The position numbers were made by a program, and so were the translations under genes. A model generated the notes under the pieces. The model ran no database searches. It was not told the DNA's origin and saw only the letters and a list, made by a program, of their open reading frames with translations. A DNA stretch of 44,141 nucleotides, taken from contig JAUXYM010000103.1 in NCBI GenBank assembly GCA_030694365.1, forward strand, positions 1 through 44,141. The letters are read 5' to 3'. Each line of letters begins with the position of its first letter. The first letter of the stretch is position 1. Origin of the DNA: Nevskia sp. (GTDB taxonomy: Bacteria > Pseudomonadota > Gammaproteobacteria > Nevskiales > Nevskiaceae). This document shows positions 27,557-36,753 of this stretch, piece after piece.

Positions 27557-28227
27557 GGGGTGGCCGCCGCGATGCACTGGCCGCTGTGATCGTCGATCAC
27601 CGTGCGCAGGACGATGATCCGGCGCAGGCGGGTATCGGTGCCGGTGGTGGTGATGTCGTCGTAGGACGCATTGCCGCTGCCGCAGGGATTGTTCGCCGGA
27701 TCGGTACTGTCGGTGGCATTGGCCGGTGGCAACGGCGTGATGCCGCGCCAGGCGATGGCGATGGTGTAGACGCCGCAGGGCGCGTTGCTGTTGGTGACGC
27801 AGGCGGTCGGTTCGCTCAGGCCGCCGCTGGCGGCACCAGCGCTGACTTCGACGCCGCCGAACAGCGCCCGCGACCATTCGTAGCGATCGAAGGCCACCAC
27901 CTGCGCCGGGGTGCAGGCCGGCGAGCCGCTGCTGCCGCTGGTGGTGCAGGCGGTGGACGGTGCGGCGGGTGCCGTTGCGAGGCTGATGCCGGCGCTGGCA
28001 TCGGTGCGGTAGTCGGCACCGCGGCTGGGATTGGCGCGGATCCGTTCGATCAGGTCCTGGGCCAGCGCTGCGGCCTGGGTGCGCTGCACGGCATCGAAGT
28101 TCGATTTCTTCGCAAACGCCTGCAGGCCGGCGACGCCGAGCAGGCCGACGGCGACCACGAACACGGTGATCATCACCTCGATCAAGGTGAAGCCGCTTGC
28201 TGTGCGCTGGCCGGAGGCGGCCTGCAT
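27553..28227 (-). CDS. pilV: Minor pilin PilV (operon A)
   Basis: 224 residues. Leader ending SG, then FTLIEVMITVFVVAVGLLGV with Glu5, and the PilV-type LAGLQ-like motif (VAGLQAFAKKSNFDAVQRTQ). The RTQAAALAQDLIERIRANP stretch is typical of PilV. The start overlaps the fimT-A stop as TGATG. At 224 residues it is somewhat longer than common PilV proteins, with a Ser/Ala/Cys-rich middle segment. Confidence 0.88.
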   Translation of the reverse strand: MQAASGQRTASGFTLIEVMITVFVVAVGLLGVAGLQAFAKKSNFDAVQRTQAAALAQDLIERIRANPSRGADYRTDASAGISLATAPAAPSTACTTSGSSGSPACTPAQVVAFDRYEWSRALFGGVEVSAGAASGGLSEPTACVTNSNAPCGVYTIAIAWRGITPLPPANATDSTDPANNPCGSGNASYDDITTTGTDTRLRRIIVLRTVIDDHSGQCIAAATP

Positions 28228-28784
28228 CAGACGCTGCAGCCGCTGTCGCGAGCCAGCCGGATACGGCCGTTCGGATCGATGCTGACGCGCCGGCCGTCGA
28301 AGCTGCTGTCGCCGGTCTTGCACAGCCGCAGGTTGACCCGTGAACTGGCGCCGAGACGGCCGGACGGTTCGAACTGGACGACGCTGGTCGAGGCCGGCTC
28401 GACCAGGTAGTCGAACACCGCGTCGATCGGCTCGCCGACCGCGAGGATGTCCGCCGCGTCGCTCGGTTTGCTGCCGGCGGTGTTCGGCGCGCTGTCGCGA
28501 TAGATCACCCAGCCGTCGGCCCAGCTCGCGGTGCCGCCGCTGGCGCAGCGTGGGTAGCTTGTGCTGGTGGCGGCCGCGCGCGGGCACAGGGTGATGGTGT
28601 TGTTGCGGCTGATCGCTTCGGCGCGGGCCTGGACCATCGCGCCATAGAGCGCGGCGGCGGCGTCGCCGCGGGCACCGGACAGGAAGAAGCTGCGCAGGCC
28701 GGGACCGGCAATCGCCAGCAGCACCGCGGCGATCGCCACGACGATCATCAGCTCCAGCAAAGTGAAACCCCGTTGTTCGGACAT
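28227..28784 (-). CDS. fimT: GspH/FimT-family minor pilin (operon A, first gene)
   Basis: 185 residues from the ATG at 28784. Leader MSEQRG then FTLLELMIVVAIAAVLLAIA with Glu5, followed by ARAEAISRNNTITLCPR, the hallmark of FimT/FimU proteins. The C-terminal block VSIDPNGRIRLARDSGC also fits. In other species FimT/FimU is a priming minor pilin, and some FimT proteins bind DNA during natural transformation; DNA binding here is not shown. CAGGTC just before the ATG is a weak ribosome site. The gene starts operon A, 119 bases after operon B. Confidence 0.87.
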   Translation of the reverse strand: MSEQRGFTLLELMIVVAIAAVLLAIAGPGLRSFFLSGARGDAAAALYGAMVQARAEAISRNNTITLCPRAAATSTSYPRCASGGTASWADGWVIYRDSAPNTAGSKPSDAADILAVGEPIDAVFDYLVEPASTSVVQFEPSGRLGASSRVNLRLCKTGDSSFDGRRVSIDPNGRIRLARDSGCSV

Positions 28785-28823
28785 GACCTGAACGGCATCG
28801 GCAAGTCGTCGGACGTTAGCCTG

Positions 28824-28842
28824 ATTCCGGCCGCGCCGGAAT
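28824..28842. promoter_or_regulatory. Perfect hairpin between the two minor-pilin operons
   Basis: ATTCCGGC-CGC-GCCGGAAT is an 8-bp dyad in the 119-base gap between operon B and operon A. No T-run follows on the minus strand. It is a possible operator of operon A or a weak transcript-end hairpin of operon B. I see no sigma54 -24/-12 pair and no clear sigma70 pair in the gap. Confidence 0.4.
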
Positions 28843-28903
28843 TGCCACATCGCCCTGCCGGACCAGCGGCCCCGGCGCCCGGATGAAGGGCAGGCCGTAG
28901 GGT

Positions 28904-29410
28904 TCAGCGCGACCAGCAATCGCCGCCGACGGCACCCCCCGCGACGGGCAGGCGGCGGCCGGCCGAATCGATGCTCAGGCTGGCGCAAGTGCCGTCCTCG
29001 GCCTGACTGTTGACGGCGGTGGCGACCAGCCGGAAGCGGCGCGTGGTCGAGGCGGCGTCACCGGTTTCGAGGCTGATCTCGTACAGGCTGCGGTCATCGC
29101 GCGCCGCCTGCACTTCGCCACTGGCGGTGATCGCGTAGCGGCGCAGGCCGTTCATCGCGGCATCGGCGCCGGCCAGGTGGAAATCGAAGTTGATCGGATA
29201 GGCGCCGGTCTTCAGCAGTTCCACTTCCATCTTCGCCGCCAGATCGACCAGCGCTACGCGGGCCACGGCGCGATGCGTGCGCAACACGTGGCCGCGGTAC
29301 GCGGGCAGCGCCAGCGTGGCCAGCAGCGCCAGGATCGCGACCGCGATCATCAGCTCGATCAGCGTGAAACCCGGGTGGCGGGCAGGGCTGCGAGGGCGGT
29401 GACGATCCAT
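28904..29410 (-). CDS. Type IV pilin PilE-like, second copy in operon B
   Basis: 168 residues. Leader ending HPG, then FTLIELMIAVAILALLATLA with Glu5 and LPAYRGHVLRTHRAVARVAL. The body reads like PilE-type pilins (KMEVELLKTGAYP, YEISLETGDAAS), with Cys near CASL and DCWSR that could form the D-loop disulfide. It is the last gene of operon B, and its ATG overlaps the previous stop as TGATG. Operon A ends with a single pilE, so this gene makes operon B one pilin longer. Confidence 0.86.
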   Translation of the reverse strand: MDRHRPRSPARHPGFTLIELMIAVAILALLATLALPAYRGHVLRTHRAVARVALVDLAAKMEVELLKTGAYPINFDFHLAGADAAMNGLRRYAITASGEVQAARDDRSLYEISLETGDAASTTRRFRLVATAVNSQAEDGTCASLSIDSAGRRLPVAGGAVGGDCWSR

Positions 29411-29886
29411 CAGCGGCCCGGCTTGAACACCCAGCCCGGCAGCACCGAGCCGTCCGGGCGGCGATGACGTTTCTGCTGGCGCTCGTCCGGGTTGACCAGG
29501 CCGGGATCGACATCGAGCAGCAGATCGCCATCGCCGGCCTGGCTGCCGCGGGCATCGGCGGTCAGCGAATAGCGGACCGGATCGATGGCCATGACCAGGC
29601 TCAGGCGATAGCGGTCGTCGTCATCGCAGCGGTGCGGATCGTCGGTGTAGCCGAGCACGGTCACGCTCGCGCCGAGTGGCGGATAGCGGCCGTTGCGGGC
29701 ATAGAGGCTTTCCATGCGCTGCTGGGCGTCGATCAGGCAGGCGGCGCCGGCGTTGCGCGCCGACTTCTGCTGGTAGGACTGGTAGTTCGGCAGGGCGATG
29801 GCGGCCAGCACGCCGACGATCGCGATCGCGATCAGCAGTTCGATCAGGGTCATGCCGCGCGGGGAGCCGGATTTGACGGATTTCAT
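29410..29886 (-). CDS. pilE: Type IV pilin PilE-like, first copy in operon B
   Basis: 158 residues from the ATG at 29886. Leader MKSVKSGSPRG then MTLIELLIAIAIVGVLAAIA with Glu5. The +1 residue is Met instead of Phe, which occurs in minor pilins. The body has QQRMESLYARNGRYPP, typical of PilE. The chosen start overlaps the pilY1-B stop by 4 bases (ATGA). An ATG 24 bases upstream is in frame but would lengthen the leader and the overlap. One Cys pair (ACLID, HRCDD) is visible. Confidence 0.87.
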   Translation of the reverse strand: MKSVKSGSPRGMTLIELLIAIAIVGVLAAIALPNYQSYQQKSARNAGAACLIDAQQRMESLYARNGRYPPLGASVTVLGYTDDPHRCDDDDRYRLSLVMAIDPVRYSLTADARGSQAGDGDLLLDVDPGLVNPDERQQKRHRRPDGSVLPGWVFKPGR

Positions 29887-32800
29887 TGATTTCGATGCGT
29901 CTGTCGCCAATCGATCTCGCCGGAGCGGATGCTGCCGGACACCCGGACATCTTGCTGTACCACGCTGCCGCGCGAGGTCTGTACGTTGACCGTGACCACA
30001 GCCAGACCGCTGCCATCGTCATCATCGATATGCAGCGACGGTGCCGAGCCGAGCCCCAGGCCGACATCGAGCACCCCGGCGCTGCTGTCGATCTCGGCAT
30101 TGCTGACTGCGATCCGGCGCAGGCCGAACGCCGGTCGCTGGGCGCGCGCCGCGCCGGTCAGGTAGTTGAACCCGAACAGGCGGCTGTTGCCGTCGCCCGA
30201 ACACAGCGAGGCCGATGGCGTGTAGCTGCTGGCGAACAGCAGGCCGTCGATCAGCGCCGTGCGGTTGATGCTGCGTTCGGCGGCCGTGGTCGGCGAGGTG
30301 CTCAGGGTGTAGCGCCAGCCGCCGGCGGCCACGATCGTGTTGACCAGTTCGATCTCGGTGCTGGCGCCGCTGACGCCGGATACCGCGCCGGATGGCGCGA
30401 CCACCGCGCTGCTGGTGTCGACCAGATTGGCGAACGCCGGCGCAGCGCTGGCCGGCGCGTTGTCGATCAAACCGAACAGTGCCTGCTCGGCGCTGCTGGT
30501 CTTGTCGCCCGGTGCCAGGAAGCGGCCGGTGCCGGACAAGACCCAGCGGCGGCCACTGCGATCCTGGGTCAGCGACGGCGCCGCAAGCAGCGGCCGCCGG
30601 GTATCGAGCAGCAGCGCTGGTGTGCGCCAGCCGGAGGGATCGTTGCCTTCGCTATCGGCAAGCGCCGCCAGATTGAAATCGAGCTTGAACAGCTTGCCGG
30701 TCGGCGCCGCCGTGCTGCCGCCGGCGGTGCCGAAGTACAGGGCATCGGCGCGGAAATTCAGATCCCAGTCGACCGCCACCGGATCGCCCAGGAAGCTCTG
30801 CGCCGCGCCGGAGGTCAGCCCGTTGCCGAGATCGTAGGGGCCGTTGTAGATCAGCGCATCGGCGACCGGCGCCGAACTGGCAACCAGCCGCTTCAGATCG
30901 ATGCTGAACAGAAAGCCGTTCTGCTCGCTAGTGGCGCTGGACAGGCGGGTCGGGCCGCTGCCGAACACCAGATACCAGCGGTCTTCGGCCGGCGGCGCGG
31001 CGCTGACAGCATTGCGGTGAGCGAACGCCGCGACCGCCGGTGCCGAGCTGGTGTAGCCGAGCTGGCCGTTGCGGTCCGTGTACTCGGCGATCAGCACCGG
31101 CGGTTGTTCCGGATCGGTGATGTCGAGCACGACGAAGGCCGAGCGCGTGCTCAGCGTGCTGCTGTTGCCAAGCCCGGTGGCAAAGTCGCTGAGCGCTGCG
31201 CGGTTGGCGCCAGCCGCATCGACACCAGGAATCGTCACCGGGCCGCCGCCCAGCCGCATGCCGACCACCAGCAGGGTGCCCCAGCCGTTCGGGTGGGTGG
31301 CGTCGTCGGCGAACACCCGGACATCGAAGGCGCGCGGCGAGCCATCCATGGTCCACAGATGGCCGTAGCGGGGATCGGCCAGCCAGCCCAGTTGCGGCAG
31401 CAGATTGAACGGCGCGTAGGCCCACAGCTCGCTGCCGAGCGGGTGCCCGGTGGCACTGCTGTCATCGCTGGGCGTGGTCAGGAAGCGCTGGGTCGAGGCC
31501 TCGTAGAAGCCGGCGTTGAAAGCGTGCAGCAGGCCATCGTTGGCCCCGACATAGACGACATTGCGCCGGCCGCGATAGCGGTTGAAGAACGCCGCGTAGG
31601 TGCGGTCGCCATAGATCAGGTCGTAGGACTCCGCCGGTGCGGCCACCGTCAGCGGCACCGAGTTGACGATGTCGCCGAGGCGAAGCACTTCGGGCCGGTC
31701 GTCGCCATCGTCATCGACCGTGCGCTTGCGCAAGCTCGGAAATTCCTCGCCACGGGTGTAGCGGATCAGCTTCGCTGCCGCCGCTGCGCTGCCGACATTG
31801 AGCAGGCCGTAGCGGCCAGCGCCGAAGCTGGCCGGGCTGAAGTCGACCTGTTCGCCGGCCTCGGCGCGGCCATCGAGATTGAAGTCGGCGAAGCTGAACA
31901 GATAGCGGCCGCGGTTCGCGGGTGCCGCGTAATCGCGCTGGGTGGAGACGTCGCTGACCGCCGACAAGGCGCGCCGCGCGTTCCAGATCGTGCGCAGCGT
32001 GCTCAGGTCGTCGATCACTGCGAACGAGTCCGGCGCGATTGCCGGGTTCGCCGAGTAGCGCCGGAAGCGGCTCAGGCGCTGCTCGGCGTCGTAGTACAGC
32101 TCGACCACCGGGTCGCCAGCCGTCGAGTAGTCGTTTTCATCGAGCTGGGCGTTGCCGTTGCCGTCCTCGCGCAGGCGGCCGTCGCGGTCGACGAACAGGG
32201 CCTGCAGGTTGCCGACCCAGCTGAGCTTGCGGCCGGCGCTGTCGCTGACGCCGACCTGGTAGCTGCTTTGGTAGACCGCGCCCGGGCCGGTGCCTGAGCC
32301 GGACAACACCGCCGCACTGCCGCCGCTGCCGCCACGCCGCAGGATGCTGTTGAACACCGCGCCCAGCCGGTCCTTGAGCCGGGCCGGATTGCCGAGCGCG
32401 TAGTAGTTGTCGGGAATGCAGTCGGCCCCGGCGGCGTCGCTGGCGTTGTCCAGGTGATCCCAGGAGGTATCAGTGCAAGTGGCCGCATGGGTGCCGGGCG
32501 AGGGCAGCGGTACGGTTGCGCCGGCCGGGTAGTCGTAGCCGCCGTACTTGGCGGCGTAGAACAAGGGCGATTCGAGGACTCTGCCCGGACCGGCGCCGGG
32601 CGTGAAGCTCGATAGCTTCGGCCGGGACCAGCGCTCGCTCGCGTCCTGCGGCTGGGCTGCTGCCAGCAGATTGCCGTCATCGCCACGTTGGCGACGGACC
32701 AGCCGCTGCGCGCCGTTGCTAGTCGCAGCACCCGAGATCGTGTAGCCGAGCAGCGCGCTGTCGGCCTCACGAGCGGCGATCAGCTCGACGCGCACCAGCA

Positions 32801-35051
32801 CTTCGTCGTCACCGATGCTCCGGGTCAGTTGGCCGTCGGCGCTGCACAGCGCGGCCGAATCCGAGCCCGCGCAGATGTCCGGTCCCGCCGGCAGCTGCAA
32901 GTCCTGCGTACACGTCGCGCCGACGCACCAGCTCAGCATCTGCAGCAAGGTCCGTTGCTGGCTGCCGCCGTAAGTCGCGTCGCTCCAGGCGATCAGGAAG
33001 CTGCCGGCACGGCCGTCGTCGCTCAGCGCGTGGCCGTATTGCTGGCCGCTGGCCGAGCGGATCACGCCCGGCGTCATGCTGCCGTAGCTGCAGCTGTGCC
33101 ACTGGCTGTCTTCGAGCGGCGGTGTCAGCAGCGGGCTGGCTTCGCAGGCCGGCGTGATGCTCAGCCGGCCGGCCGAAGTCGCCACCGGAATGCCGGGCAG
33201 TCCGCCGCTGAACTGCAAGCCGTAATTGCGTGCGCGCTGCTGGCCGGCCGAGGCGCGATCGGCGGCGCTGTCCGGCCGCAGATCGCCGATCCAGGCGCGG
33301 TGGGCGAGGCCGGCGATCAGATAACTGCCTTCGCGCGCCGGGGCTTCGGGGCAGATGCCGCGCGCCTGCGACAGCGGGCCGAGTGTTGTCACCGAGCAGC
33401 GATCGGCGTTGGTCGCCGGGCTGTTGCCGAGTGGCGTCAGGCCGATGCGGCCGAGCAGCGTTGCGCCGGCCAGCGACTCGTTGACGCCGATCGCATCGGT
33501 GGCGGCTGCGGCCGTTGTGGCCAGCATCGGCAGTGGCGGAATCTCGTCGCTGTCGAACGAAGGCGCGCCGCTGGCCAGCATCACCACGCTGCATTCGGCG
33601 CAGTGCTCGGTGTGGGCGTAGGCGTCCTGCCAGTTTGCGGTCGGCAAGCCGGGCAGGGCGCGGGCATCGTCGCCGGTGAAGGCGGTGGTCGGTGCCGCTG
33701 CGCCGGAGATGTAGCGAAGAATTTCTGCATAGATCTCGGCCAGCGGATTGCCCCGGCCGGTGCAGACGTTGCTGCCACTGCCCGGATTGTCGAGCACCGG
33801 CCCGCTGCTGCCGCGATTGATGGTGCCGGGCAGGCAGTCCGTGATTCCGGCATCGCCATCGGCCGAGCGGTAGCGGGCGATGCGCAGGCGATCGATGGTG
33901 TTGACGATGCCGGCCACACTATCGGCCGTGATGCAGAACTGGCCGCTGGCCAGATTGATCTCGTCGCCGGCGGCGCAGTTGCCATCGCCGTTGCCGACCA
34001 GCGGCCCTACATTGCGCCGCAACTGGCCGCCGGCACGCGGCTTCGCATAGCTGCCGGACAGCAGGCCGAATTGCAGTTGGCCGTCTTCGCCAAAACGCTG
34101 CAACTGGCCGGCCGGTTTCAGGCCGCTCGGGTACTGGCGGCAGAAGGTTTCGCGCTGAGTGGACGGCGCGGCTGGATCGCAGACTTCGACGCGGACCAGA
34201 TACTCGCGCTCGCCAAGGCTGGCTGTCGCAAGCACCGGCTGATCCGATGAGCCGGACTCCTCGTTCCACAGGCATTCGCGAGCCTCGGCTGCAGCCCACA
34301 GTCGGAAGCTGCCGCGCGCCACGCGCAGTTGCGGCGCGGCGGTAGAGGTCGCCGAATCGGCATCGCCACCGGCCACGAAGCTGACATTGCAGAACGACAG
34401 ACCCGGCGTTGCGGCGTCCTGCGTGAACGGCGTGTAGAGGTTGGCGTCGGTGCCGTCGTAGAACTTCGCCCAGGCGTGGAAATCGGCCGGCACATAGCTG
34501 CGTTCGAGCACCGTCGCGGTGCTGTTGTCGGTGCTGCGGTGGCCGCCGTAGAGCGCGGCGCGCAGCAGATCGAGCCGGCTCATGCTCAGCCAGTTGAGGA
34601 AGTTGCCGCTCCAGTTGCCGGCTGCGGCAGCGAGGCACTGATGCCGGGATTCGCCGCTGGCGGCAGCGGCAGCCTTGAACCGGCCACCGGCGTAGGCGTA
34701 GCAGAGCGCCGGGTCGAAGTAGCCGAGATAGTCGAGCCCGTTGCGGTAGCCGGTATCGAGCCGGCCGTCGCCGTCGAGATCGCTGCTGTCGTCATAGGCG
34801 CGCCGATGAAGCTGCTCGTCGATCGACAGGCCGAGCATCACGATCGGCACCGCGCTGGTGCCCGAAGTCAGCGGCTGGGCGTTGTAGCTGGCGGCCGTTT
34901 CAATCGACAGGCTGGCCAGGCTGTCGGCGGTGTTTTCCTGGGCGACGATCGCGCCCGGCAGCATCGCGACGCCGATCAGGCCAGCCAGCGCGGCGGCGAT
35001 CCGCAGACTCCGCGCCAGCCTGTTCATCGGCCTGTTCATCGACCCGTTCAT
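29883..35051 (-). CDS. pilY1: PilY1-family pilus tip protein B, 1722 residues
   Basis: Predicted tip adhesin and biogenesis factor for the pilus built by operon B. Signal peptide at about 1-38. The N-terminal half is of the Xanthomonas/Burkholderia-style class: an Asp-rich calcium-type loop DLDGDGRLD at 91-99, YLGYFDPALCYAYAGG, and WSGNFLNWLSMSRLDLLR followed by GGHR. Further Asp-rich loops lie in the middle (DGNGNAQLDENDY, DFNLDGRAE). The PilC/PilY1 beta-propeller starts near residue 1110 with DDDGDDRPEVLRLGDIVNS, then YVGANDGLLHAFNAG. The ATG at 35051 overlaps the pilX-B stop (ATGA); ATGs four and eight codons later also precede the signal peptide. It is unlike PilY1-A outside the propeller region. 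Confidence 0.88.
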   Translation of the reverse strand: MNGSMNRPMNRLARSLRIAAALAGLIGVAMLPGAIVAQENTADSLASLSIETAASYNAQPLTSGTSAVPIVMLGLSIDEQLHRRAYDDSSDLDGDGRLDTGYRNGLDYLGYFDPALCYAYAGGRFKAAAAASGESRHQCLAAAAGNWSGNFLNWLSMSRLDLLRAALYGGHRSTDNSTATVLERSYVPADFHAWAKFYDGTDANLYTPFTQDAATPGLSFCNVSFVAGGDADSATSTAAPQLRVARGSFRLWAAAEARECLWNEESGSSDQPVLATASLGEREYLVRVEVCDPAAPSTQRETFCRQYPSGLKPAGQLQRFGEDGQLQFGLLSGSYAKPRAGGQLRRNVGPLVGNGDGNCAAGDEINLASGQFCITADSVAGIVNTIDRLRIARYRSADGDAGITDCLPGTINRGSSGPVLDNPGSGSNVCTGRGNPLAEIYAEILRYISGAAAPTTAFTGDDARALPGLPTANWQDAYAHTEHCAECSVVMLASGAPSFDSDEIPPLPMLATTAAAATDAIGVNESLAGATLLGRIGLTPLGNSPATNADRCSVTTLGPLSQARGICPEAPAREGSYLIAGLAHRAWIGDLRPDSAADRASAGQQRARNYGLQFSGGLPGIPVATSAGRLSITPACEASPLLTPPLEDSQWHSCSYGSMTPGVIRSASGQQYGHALSDDGRAGSFLIAWSDATYGGSQQRTLLQMLSWCVGATCTQDLQLPAGPDICAGSDSAALCSADGQLTRSIGDDEVLVRVELIAAREADSALLGYTISGAATSNGAQRLVRRQRGDDGNLLAAAQPQDASERWSRPKLSSFTPGAGPGRVLESPLFYAAKYGGYDYPAGATVPLPSPGTHAATCTDTSWDHLDNASDAAGADCIPDNYYALGNPARLKDRLGAVFNSILRRGGSGGSAAVLSGSGTGPGAVYQSSYQVGVSDSAGRKLSWVGNLQALFVDRDGRLREDGNGNAQLDENDYSTAGDPVVELYYDAEQRLSRFRRYSANPAIAPDSFAVIDDLSTLRTIWNARRALSAVSDVSTQRDYAAPANRGRYLFSFADFNLDGRAEAGEQVDFSPASFGAGRYGLLNVGSAAAAAKLIRYTRGEEFPSLRKRTVDDDGDDRPEVLRLGDIVNSVPLTVAAPAESYDLIYGDRTYAAFFNRYRGRRNVVYVGANDGLLHAFNAGFYEASTQRFLTTPSDDSSATGHPLGSELWAYAPFNLLPQLGWLADPRYGHLWTMDGSPRAFDVRVFADDATHPNGWGTLLVVGMRLGGGPVTIPGVDAAGANRAALSDFATGLGNSSTLSTRSAFVVLDITDPEQPPVLIAEYTDRNGQLGYTSSAPAVAAFAHRNAVSAAPPAEDRWYLVFGSGPTRLSSATSEQNGFLFSIDLKRLVASSAPVADALIYNGPYDLGNGLTSGAAQSFLGDPVAVDWDLNFRADALYFGTAGGSTAAPTGKLFKLDFNLAALADSEGNDPSGWRTPALLLDTRRPLLAAPSLTQDRSGRRWVLSGTGRFLAPGDKTSSAEQALFGLIDNAPASAAPAFANLVDTSSAVVAPSGAVSGVSGASTEIELVNTIVAAGGWRYTLSTSPTTAAERSINRTALIDGLLFASSYTPSASLCSGDGNSRLFGFNYLTGAARAQRPAFGLRRIAVSNAEIDSSAGVLDVGLGLGSAPSLHIDDDDGSGLAVVTVNVQTSRGSVVQQDVRVSGSIRSGEIDWRQTHRNQ

Positions 35052-35710
35052 CGCCGCACCACGTAGCGGTAGACGGCAGCGGTGTCGGTGCTCGCTTCAG
35101 CGCCGTCACCGCGTTCCATGCCCCGGCTGCGCACGTAGAAGAAGGTCTGGCCGCCACCGCCGGCGACACCGATGCCGGCCCCGGCGTAACCGGCTGCCTG
35201 GGCCTGGCCGGTGCCGCTGCCGGCGCTGGTATGCAGGCGACGCACCGCCACTTCGCCGTTGATCTGCACGCCGAGCGTGCTGCGCAGATCGCGGCGGTAG
35301 ATGGCGTCGGTGTCCATCGCGTTCGGGTCGAACGTCGCTTCGCTGTCCGGCTCGATGCACCAGTTGTCCGGGCCGTTGACGCCGTCGCGATTATTGATGG
35401 TGATGCCGGCCGGCAGCGCGGCGGTGAATGCGGCGTTCGGCACCTGGCCGCCGATAGCTGCCGGCCAGCCACCATTGCGGCACAGGCGATCGATCAGCGA
35501 GCCGACCTGGGTGCGCGCCGCTTCGGAGGCTTCGAAGGCTTCGGCGCGCAGCGCGTTGTTGCTGCCGGATTTCACTTCCATCCCGGTGCCGCGGATCGCC
35601 GCCAGCGCGACCAGGGTCAGCAGCACCAGAAAGATGATCGCCGTCACCAGCGCATAGCCATGGCGCTGGTCTTGGCTCTGGCCTTGGCTCCGAAGCCGGT
35701 GCCGGTTCAT
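35048..35710 (-). CDS. pilX: Minor pilin PilX (operon B)
   Basis: 220 residues. A basic, Gln-rich leader ends RHG, followed by YALVTAIIFLVLLTLVALAA without Glu5, then RGTGMEVKSGSNNALRAEAF and EASEAARTQ, which fits the PilX N-terminal family. The C-terminal part contains FFYVRSRG near the end. It overlaps pilW-B and pilY1-B by 4 bases each. It probably acts in the minor-pilin priming complex that presents PilY1-B. Confidence 0.87.
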   Translation of the reverse strand: MNRHRLRSQGQSQDQRHGYALVTAIIFLVLLTLVALAAIRGTGMEVKSGSNNALRAEAFEASEAARTQVGSLIDRLCRNGGWPAAIGGQVPNAAFTAALPAGITINNRDGVNGPDNWCIEPDSEATFDPNAMDTDAIYRRDLRSTLGVQINGEVAVRRLHTSAGSGTGQAQAAGYAGAGIGVAGGGGQTFFYVRSRGMERGDGAEASTDTAAVYRYVVRR

Positions 35711-36753
35711 CCGCGCACCCGGTTGCGTAGCTGGATGTCCTTGACCACCAGGCGGCGCTGGAAGCGCGCGGCCTCGGCGCTGTACTTCAAGCTGCAGGCC
35801 GAGCTTGCCGGGCCGTAGCAGCGATCGGCGGCGATCGGGTATTGCTGCGTGTCGGTGTAGCTGTCCAGCTCGTCGCCGCGGGCGATGAACGCCACCCGGA
35901 TGCTCAGCACCTGCTGCCAGTTGCTGATCTCGGCGGCGTTGCGATAAGCATCGACCAGGCCGTCGTCATCGCTGTCGACGCCATAGCTGAAGGTCAGCAT
36001 CTCGATGCCGTCGACCAGTTGCTCGGCCTGCAGGCTGTCGCTCTGCAGACGCAGCATGTTCAGCGTCGGCACCGCGCCACGGCCGAAATCGATGTTGCGC
36101 AGATAGAACAGCAGGGTCTGGTACTGGTAGCTGAGCACGCCGTCCTCGGCGACGCCGGGGATGTCGACGCTGATCGCCCGCAGGCGGCTGGTGTCGTTGG
36201 TGACATCGAACAGCACCGCCCGCTGGCCGACCTTGGCGCGCAGGTAGTACTTGCCGTTCGGCTTCAGCGCATTGGCGGCACCGCTGGTGCCGAGCTGCGC
36301 TGTCGACACGGCGGCATCGGGATTGGCGTAGCGCACCGCCAGCACATCGCTGCCGCGCACGTAATCGCTGATACAGCCGGCTGGCAGGCCGACCGGTGCC
36401 GTGGCACCGCCGGCGTAGCCGTGAACGCCGCTGGTGGTGTCGAGAATCCAGGCGTGCTCGCAGCCGCCAGGGCCGTTGTAGAGCGGCGCGCCGATCAGGC
36501 TGACCTGGGTCGGCTCGACGCCGCCCCAGAGATCGGCCAGGCGCAGGTTGCGGCCGAAGTAATCGACGGCGATGCGGATGTTTTCCTGCATGCGGCTGGC
36601 GCTTTCCTGCACCCGATAGCCCTGTTTGGAGTTGATGAACACCTTGGCGACCCCGGCCAGCACCAGGGTGCCGAGCACCAGCGCCACCAGCAGCTCGACC
36701 AGCGAGAAGCCGGGGTTGCGAGAGCGGTTCAGCGAGCGCGTAACCCGGTTCAT
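35707..36753 (-). CDS. pilW: Minor pilin PilW (operon B)
   Basis: 348 residues. Leader ending NPG, then FSLVELLVALVLGTLVLAGV with Glu5 and FINSKQGYRVQESASRMQEN. The C-terminal PilW block is clear: GIEMLTFSYGVDSDDDGLVD, VLSIRVAFIARGDELD, and VVKDIQLRNRVRG at the very end. DSDDDGLVD looks like a calcium loop. Several Cys are present in the body. Start and stop both overlap neighbours as ATGA. Confidence 0.89.
   Translation of the reverse strand: MNRVTRSLNRSRNPGFSLVELLVALVLGTLVLAGVAKVFINSKQGYRVQESASRMQENIRIAVDYFGRNLRLADLWGGVEPTQVSLIGAPLYNGPGGCEHAWILDTTSGVHGYAGGATAPVGLPAGCISDYVRGSDVLAVRYANPDAAVSTAQLGTSGAANALKPNGKYYLRAKVGQRAVLFDVTNDTSRLRAISVDIPGVAEDGVLSYQYQTLLFYLRNIDFGRGAVPTLNMLRLQSDSLQAEQLVDGIEMLTFSYGVDSDDDGLVDAYRNAAEISNWQQVLSIRVAFIARGDELDSYTDTQQYPIAADRCYGPASSACSLKYSAEAARFQRRLVVKDIQLRNRVRG

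Noticed and set aside
29886-32297. 803-codon open frame on the plus strand opposite pilY1-B
   Set aside because: It is antisense to a convincing PilY1 gene; composition (Ala, Arg, Gly, Val rich, no domains) is what GC-rich codon usage produces on the other strand, and there is no ribosome site.
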